Part shown: in pieces, positions 35,685 through 44,615 of the stretch
Numbering within the stretch: position 1 is the first letter of the stretch
How the letters are laid out: each line of letters begins with the position of its first letter
NCBI GenBank assembly: GCA_017302295.1
Contig: JAFLDS010000001.1
Coordinates: 1-64,000 of the forward strand
Source: Thauera sp.
GTDB lineage: Bacteria; Pseudomonadota; Gammaproteobacteria; Burkholderiales; Rhodocyclaceae
Reading direction: 5' to 3'
DNA: 64,000 nt
Position numbers and translations under genes: made by a program
Notes under the pieces: model-generated
Databases searched by the model: none
Seen by the model: the letters and a program-made list of their open reading frames with translations, nothing else
What the model was told of the DNA's origin: nothing

Positions 35685-36181
35685 CATTGCGCGCACCGGA
35701 GCCTCTGGCCGCGCAACATCGGCTGGAGGGTTTTGATTGCGGCAAGTCCACGCTGAATGACTGGCTGTTGCGCCACGCCCGCCAGGCGCAGGGCAGTGGC
35801 TCGGCCAAGACCTTCGTCGTTGCCGAGGTCGATGGCCGCGTGGCGGGCTACTTCAGCCTCACCGTGGGGCAGGTCGACACGCTGAAGGCGCCGGAGCGCA
35901 TCCGCAAGGGGATGGGGCAGTACCCTTTGCCAGTGGTGATCCTGGCGAGGCTGGCAGTATCCATTCACGATCAGGGGCGAGGTATAGGCTTTGGCCTGCT
36001 GCAGGACGCGATTCGCCGCACGATGCTGATTGCCGAGCAGGCCGGCATCCGTGCCATGCTGACCCACCCCATCGATGAAGAAGCGGCGAGCTTCTACACC
36101 CGGTTTGGGTTCATCGCATCACCGCTGCGCGAACAGCAATTGTTGCTGCTCTTGAAGGACGCCCGTCGCTGGGTCCGCTGA
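35681..36181 (+). CDS. tacT: GNAT-family acetyltransferase toxin of TacT type, 166 aa
   Basis: It starts at GTG 35681, as LRAPEPLAAQHRLEGFDCGKSTLNDWLLRHA, the usual TacT start. The GNAT fold holds VVAEVDGRVAGYFSL and the acetyl-CoA loop QGRGIGFGLL, then YTRFGFIASP. TacT toxins acetylate the amino group of charged tRNA and stop translation. Its partner is the overlapping DUF1778 gene. Confidence 0.9.
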   Translation: MTLRAPEPLAAQHRLEGFDCGKSTLNDWLLRHARQAQGSGSAKTFVVAEVDGRVAGYFSLTVGQVDTLKAPERIRKGMGQYPLPVVILARLAVSIHDQGRGIGFGLLQDAIRRTMLIAEQAGIRAMLTHPIDEEAASFYTRFGFIASPLREQQLLLLLKDARRWVR

Positions 36182-36211
36182 ACCATCAGGGCTCCCGCAG
36201 CTACGCATTCA

Positions 36212-36851
36212 TCAATCATCGTCATCCTCATCATGCGCTTCGAAGCCCAGCAACGCTGCGCGAAACTCGTCGGATGTCGCGGCCAGCAGTCGCTTGGTCT
36301 TGATGCTGGTCTTGATCGAGGTATCGAGCCGGATGACGTTGAGGGCCATGTGGCGGACCAGCGCGAGGTTGTGGGCGACGTGGCCGGAGCGGGCGCGGGC
36401 GTAATCATCACCGAACTGAACATCGAGACACCAGTGCAGACGATTCTCGACCTCCCAGTGACTTCTGACTGCCTGCGCGATCCGCTCGGCGTCGGCGGGC
36501 AAGCTGCTGATGTAGCACACGCGCTCGGTGCTGGTGCGATCGCCCACCGTTCGGATGCGTTCGACCACGGCGAAGCCGGCGACGTCCTTCCAGGCGGCGC
36601 CGTTGTGAAGCCGATCGCCGGTGTCGTAGGCGCGGCAGCGATGTAATTCGATCCTGTCGTGCCCGGTGCTCGTGCTCTCGTGGGTCGACGTCGGCGTCAG
36701 CGGGCCGCGTGGGTCGAGGTTGGCGAAGATGATCGAATCGTGCAGGTTGGGATGGTTGTCTTTCACACACAGCGCATAATGCGCACCGCGTTCGCGAAAT
36801 GGTGCGCGCGATCTTGGTCTGCGTGCCCATTGAACTAGTCGATGCACTCAA
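36212..36851 (-). pseudogene. Truncated, frameshifted ISAs1-family transposase
   Basis: The frame from about 36797 reads ERGAHYALCVKDNHPNLHD and later HWEVENRLHWCLDVQFGDD with HNLALVRHMALNVIRLD, the C-terminal half of an ISAs1 (DDE) transposase. Upstream, a different frame holds MGTQTKIARTI, so a shift lies near 36800. The first half of the gene is missing and the break abuts the pirin gene stop. It is a dead remnant at the right edge of the element. Confidence 0.85.
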
Positions 36852-37732
36852 CGTTGGTCATGCCACGGCAGAGGCGGCGCCACGAGCCGCTGCGCCTTGC
36901 CGTCGCCGATCGTGCCGAAGCGCGCATCACCTCGTTCCCAGTCGGCCTGCGCCTGCGCGATGTCGGCCTTGCTGAAGCCGACGAAGTTCCACCACATCAG
37001 TACCGCCTCGTCGAACGGCTCGCCGCCCAGCAACAGGACGCGCGTGCCTGCGGCCAGGCTCAGGAGCAGTTGCCTCCGCCCCGTGCCGAGGTAGGCGAGT
37101 TCGTCGGTGCGCAGCGTCTCTTCGTCGAGCGTCACCTCTCCGACGAGGGGCATCAGCCCGTACTCGAAACCGGGTTCCAGTTCGAGCGTGAGCGTACTTG
37201 GGTCGTCGCAGACGATGTCGATGCCGACCAGCGGAGAATGGATGCGCGCCGGTGCGGTTCTCTGAGCGTAGCGGCCGGCGAGCAGGGTGAGTGCGGCGCC
37301 GCCTTCGCGCCATTGCGGCAGCTCAGGGTAGTGGTCGAAGGCCGGCGCGATATCCTTTCGGTCTGGCGGCAGGGCGATCCAGAGCTGCGCCGCATGAAGG
37401 CGCTCACCGTCGCGAAGGGAGTCCTCGGTATGGGCGATGCCGAATCCGGCGGTCATCAGGTTGACCTGGCCGGGGCGAATGACCTGCTCGTTGCCGAGGC
37501 TGTCGCGATGCAGCACCTCGCCCTCGATCAGCCAGGTGAAGGTCTGCAGCGCGATGTGCGGGTGGGCGCCGACATGCATGCCCTTGCCGGGCTCGAACCG
37601 CACCGGGCCGGCGTGGTCGAGGAAGCACCAGGCGCCGATCATCCGCTGCTGGCGGTTGGGAAGCGTACGGCGAACGAGCATGCCGTCGCCGAGGTCGGCG
37701 CTGCGGGGTTGGATGCGGACGATCGGGCCCAT
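36848..37732 (-). CDS. Pirin-family protein, 294 aa
   Basis: GKGMHVGAHPHIALQTFTWLIEGEVLHRDSLG gives the metal-binding His/His of the cupin N-domain, and RPGQVNLMTAGFGIAHTE gives the later His and Glu. A second cupin-like half and a Pirin_C tail (VLLLGGEPFDEAVLMWWNFV) follow. Such proteins act as quercetinase-like dioxygenases or redox sensors; which one is unknown. ATG 37732 starts the conserved region. The stop touches the IS remnant. Confidence 0.88.
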   Translation of the reverse strand: MGPIVRIQPRSADLGDGMLVRRTLPNRQQRMIGAWCFLDHAGPVRFEPGKGMHVGAHPHIALQTFTWLIEGEVLHRDSLGNEQVIRPGQVNLMTAGFGIAHTEDSLRDGERLHAAQLWIALPPDRKDIAPAFDHYPELPQWREGGAALTLLAGRYAQRTAPARIHSPLVGIDIVCDDPSTLTLELEPGFEYGLMPLVGEVTLDEETLRTDELAYLGTGRRQLLLSLAAGTRVLLLGGEPFDEAVLMWWNFVGFSKADIAQAQADWERGDARFGTIGDGKAQRLVAPPLPWHDQR

Positions 37733-37878
37733 GGTTGGTGTCCTCCTCGGCATGGATGCGCCAGGTGTTGCAGCCTCGCGATCGAGGCGTACCGCGGGGC
37801 CGGTGAGCGCATCTCGTGTGCGACCCTTCACGCAATCCAGTTTAGATGCGATGCCGGCGCAATCCTGCGCGCTGAATG

Positions 37879-38241
37879 CTATTCGAGCGGCGCAAAACCG
37901 TAGTAGGAGCCGTAAGCCGAGGGCGTCGGCGCATAGGCGGCAACCTTGATGGCGTCGGGCAGCGTCACAGCGTCGGTGAATCCATCGATGCCCCGCGCAT
38001 CGGCAAGCCATTTTGCCTCGATTTCCTGTTCCGACAGGCCCTCGAGCGCGAGGTCTTTGTCGAGGCGCGCCGATCGATATTCGAAGGCCGTGTCGTGGGC
38101 GATGAACAGCGTGTGCGGGCAGGCGGTGATGCGGGTCTCGTCGTCGGGGTCGGCACCCATGACGCGCACGCCGCAGAACGGACAGTGGACGGGCGTGTAG
38201 TAGAAGGTCTTGAGTTCAGTTCGCTGGATCAGTTGGGACAT
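37879..38241 (-). CDS. Hypothetical protein with a CPFCG zinc-ribbon motif, 120 aa
   Basis: ATG 38241 has AAGGAA just upstream and gives MSQLIQRTELKTFYYTPVHCPFCG. The CPFCGVRV and ACPHT motifs form a possible Cys3His or Cys4 zinc site near 20-45. The rest is acidic. No family is recognised. It lies about 145 bases from the pirin gene on the same strand, possibly in one unit. Confidence 0.65.
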   Translation of the reverse strand: MSQLIQRTELKTFYYTPVHCPFCGVRVMGADPDDETRITACPHTLFIAHDTAFEYRSARLDKDLALEGLSEQEIEAKWLADARGIDGFTDAVTLPDAIKVAAYAPTPSAYGSYYGFAPLE

Positions 38242-38332
38242 TTCGCATTCCTTGGACGACAGGATGGGGCGGGCGGCCTGCTGCGGTCGTGCGGCGTCTG
38301 CAGGCACGGCTGTTTTCTTTGGCCGAAAAGCA

Positions 38333-38358
38333 AAAGGCCCGACTTTCGTCGGGCCTTT
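38333..38358 (-). terminator. Rho-independent terminator of the cold-shock gene
   Basis: Arms AAAGGCCCGAC (38333-38343) and GTCGGGCCTTT (38348-38358) with a TTTC loop. On the minus strand the stem is followed by TTGCTTTT. It lies 36 bases after the csp stop. Confidence 0.85.
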
Positions 38359-38394
38359 GGACGACCTGCGCCGGCGGCGCGGGTCGAAGGCTGA

Positions 38395-38601
38395 TCAGCT
38401 GGCTGCGCGGATGTTGGACGCCTGCAGGCCCTTGGGGCCGGTGGTCACGTCGAAAGTCACGCGCTGACCTTCCGCGAGGGTCTTGAAACCCTGGCCCTGG
38501 ATGGCGGAAAAGTGGGCGAAAAGATCATCGCCACCCGCTTCCGGGGTGATGAATCCAAAGCCCTTGGAGTCGTTGAACCACTTGACGGTACCTGTTGCCA
38601 T
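38395..38601 (-). CDS. CspA-family cold-shock protein, 68 aa
   Basis: [34 protein letters not shown] carries the RNP1 (KGFGFI) and RNP2 (LFAHF) motifs of a single cold-shock domain that binds single-stranded RNA and DNA as a chaperone. The long leader of about 200 bases before it, up to the FKBP gene, is usual for csp mRNAs that fold differently in the cold. Confidence 0.95.
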   Translation of the reverse strand: MATGTVKWFNDSKGFGFITPEAGGDDLFAHFSAIQGQGFKTLAEGQRVTFDVTTGPKGLQASNIRAAS

Positions 38602-38847
38602 GTCTTGAATCTCCTGAAAATGGGGAAAGCCCCCTGAGTGGGGCGAGCATCAAGACGGCGAGGTATGACTTGGGGGAATACGACCGAAAAATCGGATATG
38701 CCAACAAATGAACTACACGACTTGAATATCGCTGCACTGGAATATAAGTGAAATTCAGCAGTAAGGATAGTTTTATTTTTTATTTCTTCAGGGGCCGTTG
38801 CTGCGGCAGTCATGCGGTGGAGAAAATCCACCTTCTCGGCTCGCCCC

Positions 38848-39252
38848 TTACTGAATCTCCAGCAGCTGGACTTCGAACTTCAGCGTCGCGTTGGGCGGGA
38901 TCTTGCTGCCGGCGCCCGCTTCACCGTAAGCGGTGCGCGAAGGGCAAGTCAGCACTGCCTTGCCGCCGACGTTCATCTGCTGCACGCCCTGGGTCCAGCA
39001 CGGGATGACGCCGCGCAAGGGAAAGGCAATGGGTTGCTTGCGTTCGACGGAGCTGTCGAAGACGGTGCCGTCGAGCAGCGTGCCGTGATAGTGAACCAGT
39101 ACCGTGCTGGAAACGTTGGGACGGGCGCCGGTTCCACGTTGAAGGTGTTCGATGCGCACGCCGGAGGGGAGCAATTCGACGTCCGCTTGGGCCGCGGCGG
39201 CGGTGTGGAAGGCCGCGAGGCTGGTCAGGAGAAAGAGACAGGTTTTCTTCAT
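38848..39252 (-). CDS. Periplasmic FKBP-type peptidyl-prolyl isomerase, 134 aa
   Basis: A signal peptide (MKKTCLFLLTSLAAFHTAAAAQA) precedes one FKBP domain: VLVHYHGTLLDGTVFDSS, the flap FPLRGVIPCWTQGVQQM, then AYGEAGAGSKIPPNATLKFEVQLL. The core residues of the active site (Y, D, W, Y) are present. It would speed proline isomerisation in exported proteins. Confidence 0.93.
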   Translation of the reverse strand: MKKTCLFLLTSLAAFHTAAAAQADVELLPSGVRIEHLQRGTGARPNVSSTVLVHYHGTLLDGTVFDSSVERKQPIAFPLRGVIPCWTQGVQQMNVGGKAVLTCPSRTAYGEAGAGSKIPPNATLKFEVQLLEIQ

Positions 39253-39587
39253 CTTCTGCTGGAGGGGCTGGGGTGGGATGGGTCTGCGCCTTGGATCGGG
39301 GCTTGTGCTTCCGCGAAGGTTTCCGGGCGTGAGCGCGCATGCTACCCGCTTGCGCGTCTCTTCCTCAAGGCGCGCGCGATCGGCGTGCCGTCGTCAAGTG
39401 GTCTCGATGGTTTGAGCGGACGCCTGACCGCGGCGCAGAAACTACCCGTGACTGTGACGGCGATAAGAAAGGCTGCCCAGATTGAGATACAAAAGCTACC
39501 CGAATAGGGTTGAGTTCTGTCACACTTTGCCTCGGTTCGGCTACCCCGACCGCCCCCACGTGCTTCCTTAACTCTTCGATCGGCCCC
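39253..39587. other. Gene-free stretch between the FKBP gene and a small plus-strand gene
   Basis: No frame here looks coding. Nothing beyond the promoter regions of the two divergent genes is expected, and no clear -35/-10 pair is seen. Confidence 0.3.
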
Positions 39588-39923
39588 ATGCGCTGTCCTT
39601 TCACTCTCATCGTCGGCGACGAAGGAAAACTGAGAAATTACGTGGCGCAGTGGGATATTGCGGAGGCTTTGAGCCGTACGCGACTGGTCGAGCCGAACAT
39701 GCTCGACGAAGAGTTCCCTCGCATCTGGGCGTGGCCCGACATCGTCTGTTCGGTGTTCCCGCGTCCCTTCCGCTGGCGGCAGGAGAGCCTGCATCAGAAC
39801 CTCCTCGCCCTGTGTGGCGAGGCGAAGCGCTGCGACGGTCATATCGTGCTGCAGATCGATTTCGAAAGCGATCTGCGCCGGCTCGATCTGCCGCTCGATC
39901 CGTCCTACATCCTCCGTCTCTGA
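39588..39923 (+). CDS. Hypothetical protein, 111 aa
   Basis: ATG 39588 gives MRCPFTLIVGDEGKLRNYVAQWDIAEALS. It is a short soluble protein with no recognised domain, ending LDLPLDPSYILRL. A longer minus-strand frame overlaps it but has shadow-like composition (His/Arg-rich). The plus frame has better codon use and a ribosome-like GATCGG spacing is weak, so the call is modest. Confidence 0.4.
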   Translation: MRCPFTLIVGDEGKLRNYVAQWDIAEALSRTRLVEPNMLDEEFPRIWAWPDIVCSVFPRPFRWRQESLHQNLLALCGEAKRCDGHIVLQIDFESDLRRLDLPLDPSYILRL

Positions 39924-40086
39924 CGGCGGACGGCCCTCGTAGCCGGGTTGCGGGAGCGATCGGGACGTCGGTGCCTGGCATTTGTCCCGGCCCTGTCCTA
40001 TATGTTCATCATCGCCGCACGAGTTCGGCCTTACCGTTGGGTGATCATGCCGTCGGCGTGAGACGAAGGCTGCTTCGTGCGTGGAG

Positions 40087-41130
40087 ATGCCCATCATGGC
40101 CAAGCCCCCGAAAGTGTGTTTCGACCGCATTCTGCCGAGCGAAATGATGAAGCTGCAGCAGACCGTTCCGGATCGTCCGGGACAGGTGCGTGGCATATCC
40201 CCGATCGGCAAGACCTGGATGAACGGCTCGACGCTGCATGTGCGTTTCATGGGCGGAACGCCGCAGCAGAAAAAGCTTGTGAAGGAGCAGGCGGGCTGGT
40301 GGACCGAGCACGCCAACCTGAGCTTCGTCTTCGACGACGCGCCGACGGCCGAGATCCGCATTGCCTTCGACGAGAACGATGGCGCTTGGAGTTACATCGG
40401 CACCGACGCGAAGACGATCCCGGTGAATCAGCCGACGATGAACCTCGGTTTTCTGGATGGCGGCACGGCGGCGCACGAGTTTGGTCATGCGATCGGGCTG
40501 GCGCATGAGCACCAGAACCCGGCCGGCGGCATACAGTGGAACGAGCAGGCGGTGATCCGTGCGATGGCGGGGGCGCCGAACTTCTGGAGCGAGGCGCAGA
40601 CGCGCCACAACATCCTGCGCAAGTATGCGGCGAACCAGATCAACGGCACCGAGTTCGATCCGAAGTCGGTGATGCTGTACTTCTTCCCAGCCGAATGGAC
40701 CACCAACGGCATCGCCACCAGCCGCAACGAGGTTTTGTCCGGACTCGACAAGCAATTCATCGCCGGCGCGAAGATGTACCCCAAGTCCAAGCCCGGCGTG
40801 ACGGGCACGGTCACCGAGCTGAAGGTCAATCCGCGTCGGCGCACGGCAGCGAGCATCGGTACCTTCGGGGAGGAAGATCTGTTCCGCTTCCGCGTTGATC
40901 AGCCGGGGCGCCATGTGATCGACACGCAGGGATCGACGGATGTCTATATGAAGCTGTTCGGTCCGGACTCGCAAACGGCCCTGATTGCCGAGGATGATGA
41001 TTCCGGCATCGCGTCGAACGCGCGGATTGCGGCCGACCTGATCGAAGGCGAGTATTTCGTGCAGATCCGGCACTGGAACCGCGAGAGCGGAAAGGGTGAC
41101 TACACCATCTCCGTGCGGAGGACACGCTGA
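40087..41130 (+). CDS. Zinc metallopeptidase (metzincin type) with a PPC-like C-terminal domain, 347 aa
   Basis: The metzincin zinc motif HEFGHAIGLAHEH is followed by a Met-turn-like SVMLYFF. The first part (TLHVRFMGGTPQQKKLVKEQ and IRIAFDENDGAWSYIGTD) is the astacin/M12A-like fold that precedes it. The C-terminal 120 residues are a jelly-roll PPC-like domain (DLFRFRVDQPGRHVIDTQG, then VQIRHWNRESGKGDYTISV). No signal peptide is present, so it may be cytosolic or leave by another route. ATG 40087 or 40096 are both possible starts. Confidence 0.8.
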   Translation: MPIMAKPPKVCFDRILPSEMMKLQQTVPDRPGQVRGISPIGKTWMNGSTLHVRFMGGTPQQKKLVKEQAGWWTEHANLSFVFDDAPTAEIRIAFDENDGAWSYIGTDAKTIPVNQPTMNLGFLDGGTAAHEFGHAIGLAHEHQNPAGGIQWNEQAVIRAMAGAPNFWSEAQTRHNILRKYAANQINGTEFDPKSVMLYFFPAEWTTNGIATSRNEVLSGLDKQFIAGAKMYPKSKPGVTGTVTELKVNPRRRTAASIGTFGEEDLFRFRVDQPGRHVIDTQGSTDVYMKLFGPDSQTALIAEDDDSGIASNARIAADLIEGEYFVQIRHWNRESGKGDYTISVRRTR

Positions 41131-41193
41131 ATCACCTCGCTGGATGCGCCGGACGGACAGCAGCCGGTGCGCCAGCGAAGGACTCCATGAGCG

Positions 41194-42870
41194 TCAGGTG
41201 TTCTTCTTGAGGCGATAGTTCAACTGGGGCCGGGTGATGCCCAGCAGGCGCGCGGCAGCTGAGAGGTTGCCGTTTGCGCGCTTGACCGCACGCTGCAGCA
41301 ACTCGTTCTCGAGCGCATCGAGCGGCATGCCGCTGTCGAGCACCGCATCGGGCAGGTCGAGTGAGGTCGTACCAAGCGCCGCCGAACGCTGTTCGAGGCG
41401 GCCGTCGCTCGAGATTGACGAGTGGATGGCTTCAGCTGGCAAGGGGCCGACGAACAGATGCTCGGCTTCGATCCAGCCATTGTGCGGTGCGAGGATGACG
41501 CCGCGCTCGATGACGTTTTCGAGTTCGCGCACGTTCCCCGGCCACGGGTGGGCCTTCAGTGCGCGCATTGCCTTGTCGGTGAGGCCCGCGAGTCGCTTGT
41601 CGTGCAGCGAGCAGAAGCGGGTGACCATGGCTTCGACGAGTGGCGGGATGTCCGATGCGCGTTCGCGCAGGGCGGGAATCGTGATCGGATACACGTTCAG
41701 CCGGTAGTAAAGGTCGCGGCGAAACCGGCCCTCGGCAACTGCAGTGTGCAGGTCTACATTGGTCGCGGCCACCAGGCGTACATTCACCTTGCGCGTACGC
41801 TCGTCGCCGAGGCGCTCGATCTCGCCCTCCTGTAGCACTCGCAGCAGTTTCGCCTGCGCCGCCAGCGGGAGCTCGCCGAGTTCGTCGAGGAAGAGGGTGC
41901 CGCCGTCGGCGCGTTCGAACTTGCCGGGACGGGACGCATGGGCGCCGGTGAAGGCGCCGCGCTCGACCCCGAAAAGTTCCGATTCGATCAGCTCGTCCGG
42001 CAGCGCGGCGCAGTTGACCGCGACGAACGGCGCCTCATGACGTGGGCTGAGTTCGTGCAGCGTGCGAGCGAAGCGCTCCTTGCCGACGCCGGTTTCGCCC
42101 AGCAGCAACACCGTCACATTTGTCGTCGCCGCCTTCACCGCGAGGTCGTAGGCATGCAGGAAGGCGGTAGAACTACCGATCAGGTTGGGCGCCTTGTTGC
42201 GGCATGCGATGCTGCGGCGCATGGCTTCCATTTCTTCGCGCAAGTCGAGCAGGCGCCCGACGATCGAGTCCGCCTCGAAGTAGGGGGTCAGTTCGTTCGC
42301 GTCGGGCCACTCGTCGACCGGACGCCCGACGATGCGGCAGTTCGGCAAGCCGGTCGCAGCGCATTCGACTTCCTTGAACAGGATGAAGCGGCCCATGAAC
42401 GCGGTCGTGTAGCCCGAGGCGTAGCCGATCTGCATCCAGCACACCGGGTGGTCCTCTTCGCCGAACTCCTTCACGTGGACTTCGGCCTCCCAAGAGTGCC
42501 GCCAGATGAACTCGCCGTAGAACTGTCCGCTCTGGCGATCCACCTCGAGGCGTACCGGTTCAACCTGGACGGAGCCTTCGAGCATGTGCAACTGCGGGCC
42601 GACCACGAAGGCGTCGACCAGGTCACCTGCGCCGCGCACCTTGCGTGCGAGCTCTGCATCACGCATGCCGGACGCGAACCCCATGCGGGTCAGGATCCGG
42701 CGCGCCTGCTCGATGCCCAGGGATCCGATCAGTTCCTTTCTCAGCTCGGACAGTGCGCCCGCGTGAAGCAGCACCATGCGATGCTCGCCAAGCCAGATCA
42801 GGCTGTCCTCGCCCGAAAAACGCAGCATGCGCCGCAAGTCGGAATCTTCCGGGTACCGGATGCTGCTCAC
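41194..42870 (-). CDS. dmpR: Sigma-54-dependent phenol-responsive activator (DmpR/XylR type), 558 aa
   Basis: An N-terminal XylR_N/V4R sensor (about 1-210), with the zinc- and effector-binding cysteines near 144, 170 and 178. The AAA+ domain has Walker A GETGVGKE (258-265), GAFTGA (305-310) and Walker B LFLDE (326-330). A Fis-type HTH is at the C-terminus (NLSAAARLLGITRPQLNYRL). It would bind phenol, then twin UAS palindromes, and open the -24/-12 promoter of the divergent phenol operon, as DmpR does. Confidence 0.95.
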   Translation of the reverse strand: MSSIRYPEDSDLRRMLRFSGEDSLIWLGEHRMVLLHAGALSELRKELIGSLGIEQARRILTRMGFASGMRDAELARKVRGAGDLVDAFVVGPQLHMLEGSVQVEPVRLEVDRQSGQFYGEFIWRHSWEAEVHVKEFGEEDHPVCWMQIGYASGYTTAFMGRFILFKEVECAATGLPNCRIVGRPVDEWPDANELTPYFEADSIVGRLLDLREEMEAMRRSIACRNKAPNLIGSSTAFLHAYDLAVKAATTNVTVLLLGETGVGKERFARTLHELSPRHEAPFVAVNCAALPDELIESELFGVERGAFTGAHASRPGKFERADGGTLFLDELGELPLAAQAKLLRVLQEGEIERLGDERTRKVNVRLVAATNVDLHTAVAEGRFRRDLYYRLNVYPITIPALRERASDIPPLVEAMVTRFCSLHDKRLAGLTDKAMRALKAHPWPGNVRELENVIERGVILAPHNGWIEAEHLFVGPLPAEAIHSSISSDGRLEQRSAALGTTSLDLPDAVLDSGMPLDALENELLQRAVKRANGNLSAAARLLGITRPQLNYRLKKNT

Positions 42871-43032
42871 TCGTCTCTCCTTGTCATCCCGTCGAACGCG
42901 GGTTCAGGGTGTGCATGCCTGCTGGCGCGGCATGCATCCGTCGACTCTTCATCTTCTTATATCACGGCAGCGCTCAGCGTCAGGCGCGGGCGGCTGGCGA
43001 TCAAGCCCCAAGGGTCGGTCGAGAGTGGATAG

Positions 43033-43040
43033 TAATCTCG
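43033..43040. promoter_or_regulatory. Possible GntR half-site upstream of the phenol operon
   Basis: TAATCTCG here matches half of the perfect palindrome found before the GlcG-like gene (49959-49976). A single half-site is weak evidence. Confidence 0.35.
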
Positions 43041-43124
43041 GAATTTGTTTCTGAACGGTGATATTTCCCCGCTCGAGAGAGAAGGTGGACGGATGCAACT
43101 TTTGCTGCCATGCAGAAAATGAAT

Positions 43125-43170
43125 GTGATCAATTGATCAAACGAATGGGGCGGTTTGATCAATTGATCAT
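43125..43170 (+). promoter_or_regulatory. Twin upstream activator sites for the DmpR-type regulator
   Basis: Palindrome TGATCAATTGATCA occurs twice, at 43126-43139 and 43156-43169, exactly 30 bases apart centre to centre, about three helical turns. This is the known UAS motif and spacing of DmpR/XylR/PhhR regulators. It lies about 85 bases before the -24 element. Confidence 0.9.
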
Positions 43171-43246
43171 TCCATAAAAGATGGAATTTTCAACCAATTA
43201 TCCATGTAAATCTTATTTTTGATTTAAATCAATAAGATGAATTTTA

Positions 43247-43262
43247 TGGCACGAAGCTTGAT
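43247..43262 (+). promoter_or_regulatory. Sigma-54 (-24/-12) promoter of the phenol hydroxylase operon
   Basis: TGGCAC (43247-43252), five bases, then TTGAT (43258-43262) fits the TGGCAC-N5-TTGCW pattern except for the third -12 base. AT-rich DNA between it and the UAS would allow IHF bending. It is the only -24/-12 match of this quality found upstream of dmpK. Confidence 0.75.
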
Positions 43263-43315
43263 TGGTATAGCGGAGTCGCAGCAGGCATTGCACCAAAACA
43301 GACGGAGCCCCGCAG

Positions 43316-43579
43316 ATGGAGACAGAGAAACCCCAAATCGACGTAACACGGAAGTTCGTGCGCCTGATCGAGCGCCGGGCTGACGGGTTCGTCGAGTTCG
43401 AGTTCGCGATCGGCGAACCCGAGCTTTACGCAGAGATGCTGTTGCCCGCAGACGCTTACGAGGCGTTCTGTGCGGCCAATGAAGTGATTCAACTTGGCCC
43501 CCGGGAAGAGGCGTCCGACAAGGACGACTCGGACTGGGGCTGGAACCTGCATCAGGCGACGCATCAGCACTTCCGCTGA
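43316..43579 (+). CDS. dmpK: Phenol hydroxylase assembly subunit (P0), 87 aa
   Basis: A small acidic protein (KFVRLIERRADGFVEFEFAIGEPELYAEMLLP), with the usual DmpK length of about 90. In the dmp system this subunit helps load iron into the oxygenase. It opens the operon and precedes dmpL by 29 bases. Confidence 0.85.
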   Translation: METEKPQIDVTRKFVRLIERRADGFVEFEFAIGEPELYAEMLLPADAYEAFCAANEVIQLGPREEASDKDDSDWGWNLHQATHQHFR

Positions 43580-43608
43580 TTGCTTGGTTAACACGAGGAG
43601 GAGAACTC

Positions 43609-44604
43609 ATGCAAATCGATTTGCGCACCGTATCCATCAAGCCGATCCGGCACACCTTCGACAACGTTGCTCGCCGCATCGGCGGCGACAAGCCGGCCTC
43701 GCGCTATCAGGAAGGCACGCTGGACATGCAGCAGACGGCTAACTTCCACTATCGGCCGACCTGGGATCCGGAGCACGACATCTACGACGCCTCGCGTAGC
43801 GCGATCAAGATGGCCGACTGGTATGCGTTCAAGGATCCGCGCCAGTTCTACTACGGCGCCTACACGATGGCCCGTGCCAAGCAGCAGGACACCGCCGAGG
43901 CCAACTTCGATTTCGTCGAGAACCGTGGCCTGGCTGCCACGCTGCCGGACTCGGTGCGTGAAACCGCACTGAAGTTGCTGGTGCCGCTGCGCCACGTCGC
44001 GTGGGGCTCGAACATGAACAACGCCAGCGTCTGCGCCTATAGCTACGGGACCGGCTTCTCGCAGCCGCACATCTTTCACTCGATGGATCAGCTGGGTATC
44101 GCCCAGTATCTCACCCGGGTTGGCCTGTTGCTTGGCGACGTCGCGTCGCTCGACGAGGGCAAGCGCGCGTGGATGGACGACGATGCCTGGCAAGGCTTGC
44201 GCCGCTACGTCGAGGATTCCTTCGTGGTCAAGGATCCGGTTGAGCTGTTCGTCGTGCAGAACGTCGTCCTCGACGGCCTGATGTACCCGCTGGTGTACGA
44301 AACCATCGTCGACGACGTGCTCGCGTCGCAAGGTGGTACCGCAGTTGCGATGCTGACCCAGTTCATGACCGACTGGTTTGCCGAAACCAAGAAATGGGCC
44401 GACGCAACGGTGAAGACGGCAGCTGCTGAATCGCCCGACAACAAGGCAATCATGGCGAAGTGGCTGACCGAGTGGCGCGATCGCGCGGCCGCGGCCCTGC
44501 TGCCGGTGGCCCGCATCGCCCTTGGCGATCGCACCGACGAAGTCATGGGCGAAGTCGTTCAGCAATTCAATGCCCGCATGGCGAAAGCCGGCGTGGCCAT
44601 CTAA
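43609..44604 (+). CDS. dmpL: Phenol hydroxylase oxygenase beta subunit (P1), 331 aa
   Basis: The beta subunit of the alpha2-beta2-gamma2 diiron oxygenase. It has the ferritin-like fold without its own iron, seen in TANFHYRPTWDPEHDIYDASRSAIKMADWYAFKDPRQFYYG. AGGAGGAG lies about 8 bases before the ATG. It is followed after a few bases by dmpM. Confidence 0.95.
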   Translation: MQIDLRTVSIKPIRHTFDNVARRIGGDKPASRYQEGTLDMQQTANFHYRPTWDPEHDIYDASRSAIKMADWYAFKDPRQFYYGAYTMARAKQQDTAEANFDFVENRGLAATLPDSVRETALKLLVPLRHVAWGSNMNNASVCAYSYGTGFSQPHIFHSMDQLGIAQYLTRVGLLLGDVASLDEGKRAWMDDDAWQGLRRYVEDSFVVKDPVELFVVQNVVLDGLMYPLVYETIVDDVLASQGGTAVAMLTQFMTDWFAETKKWADATVKTAAAESPDNKAIMAKWLTEWRDRAAAALLPVARIALGDRTDEVMGEVVQQFNARMAKAGVAI

Positions 44605-44615
44605 GGAGACACTGG

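Noticed and set aside
39342-40361. 339-aa minus-strand frame
   Set aside because: Overlaps the metallopeptidase start and the 111-aa gene; no family signature.
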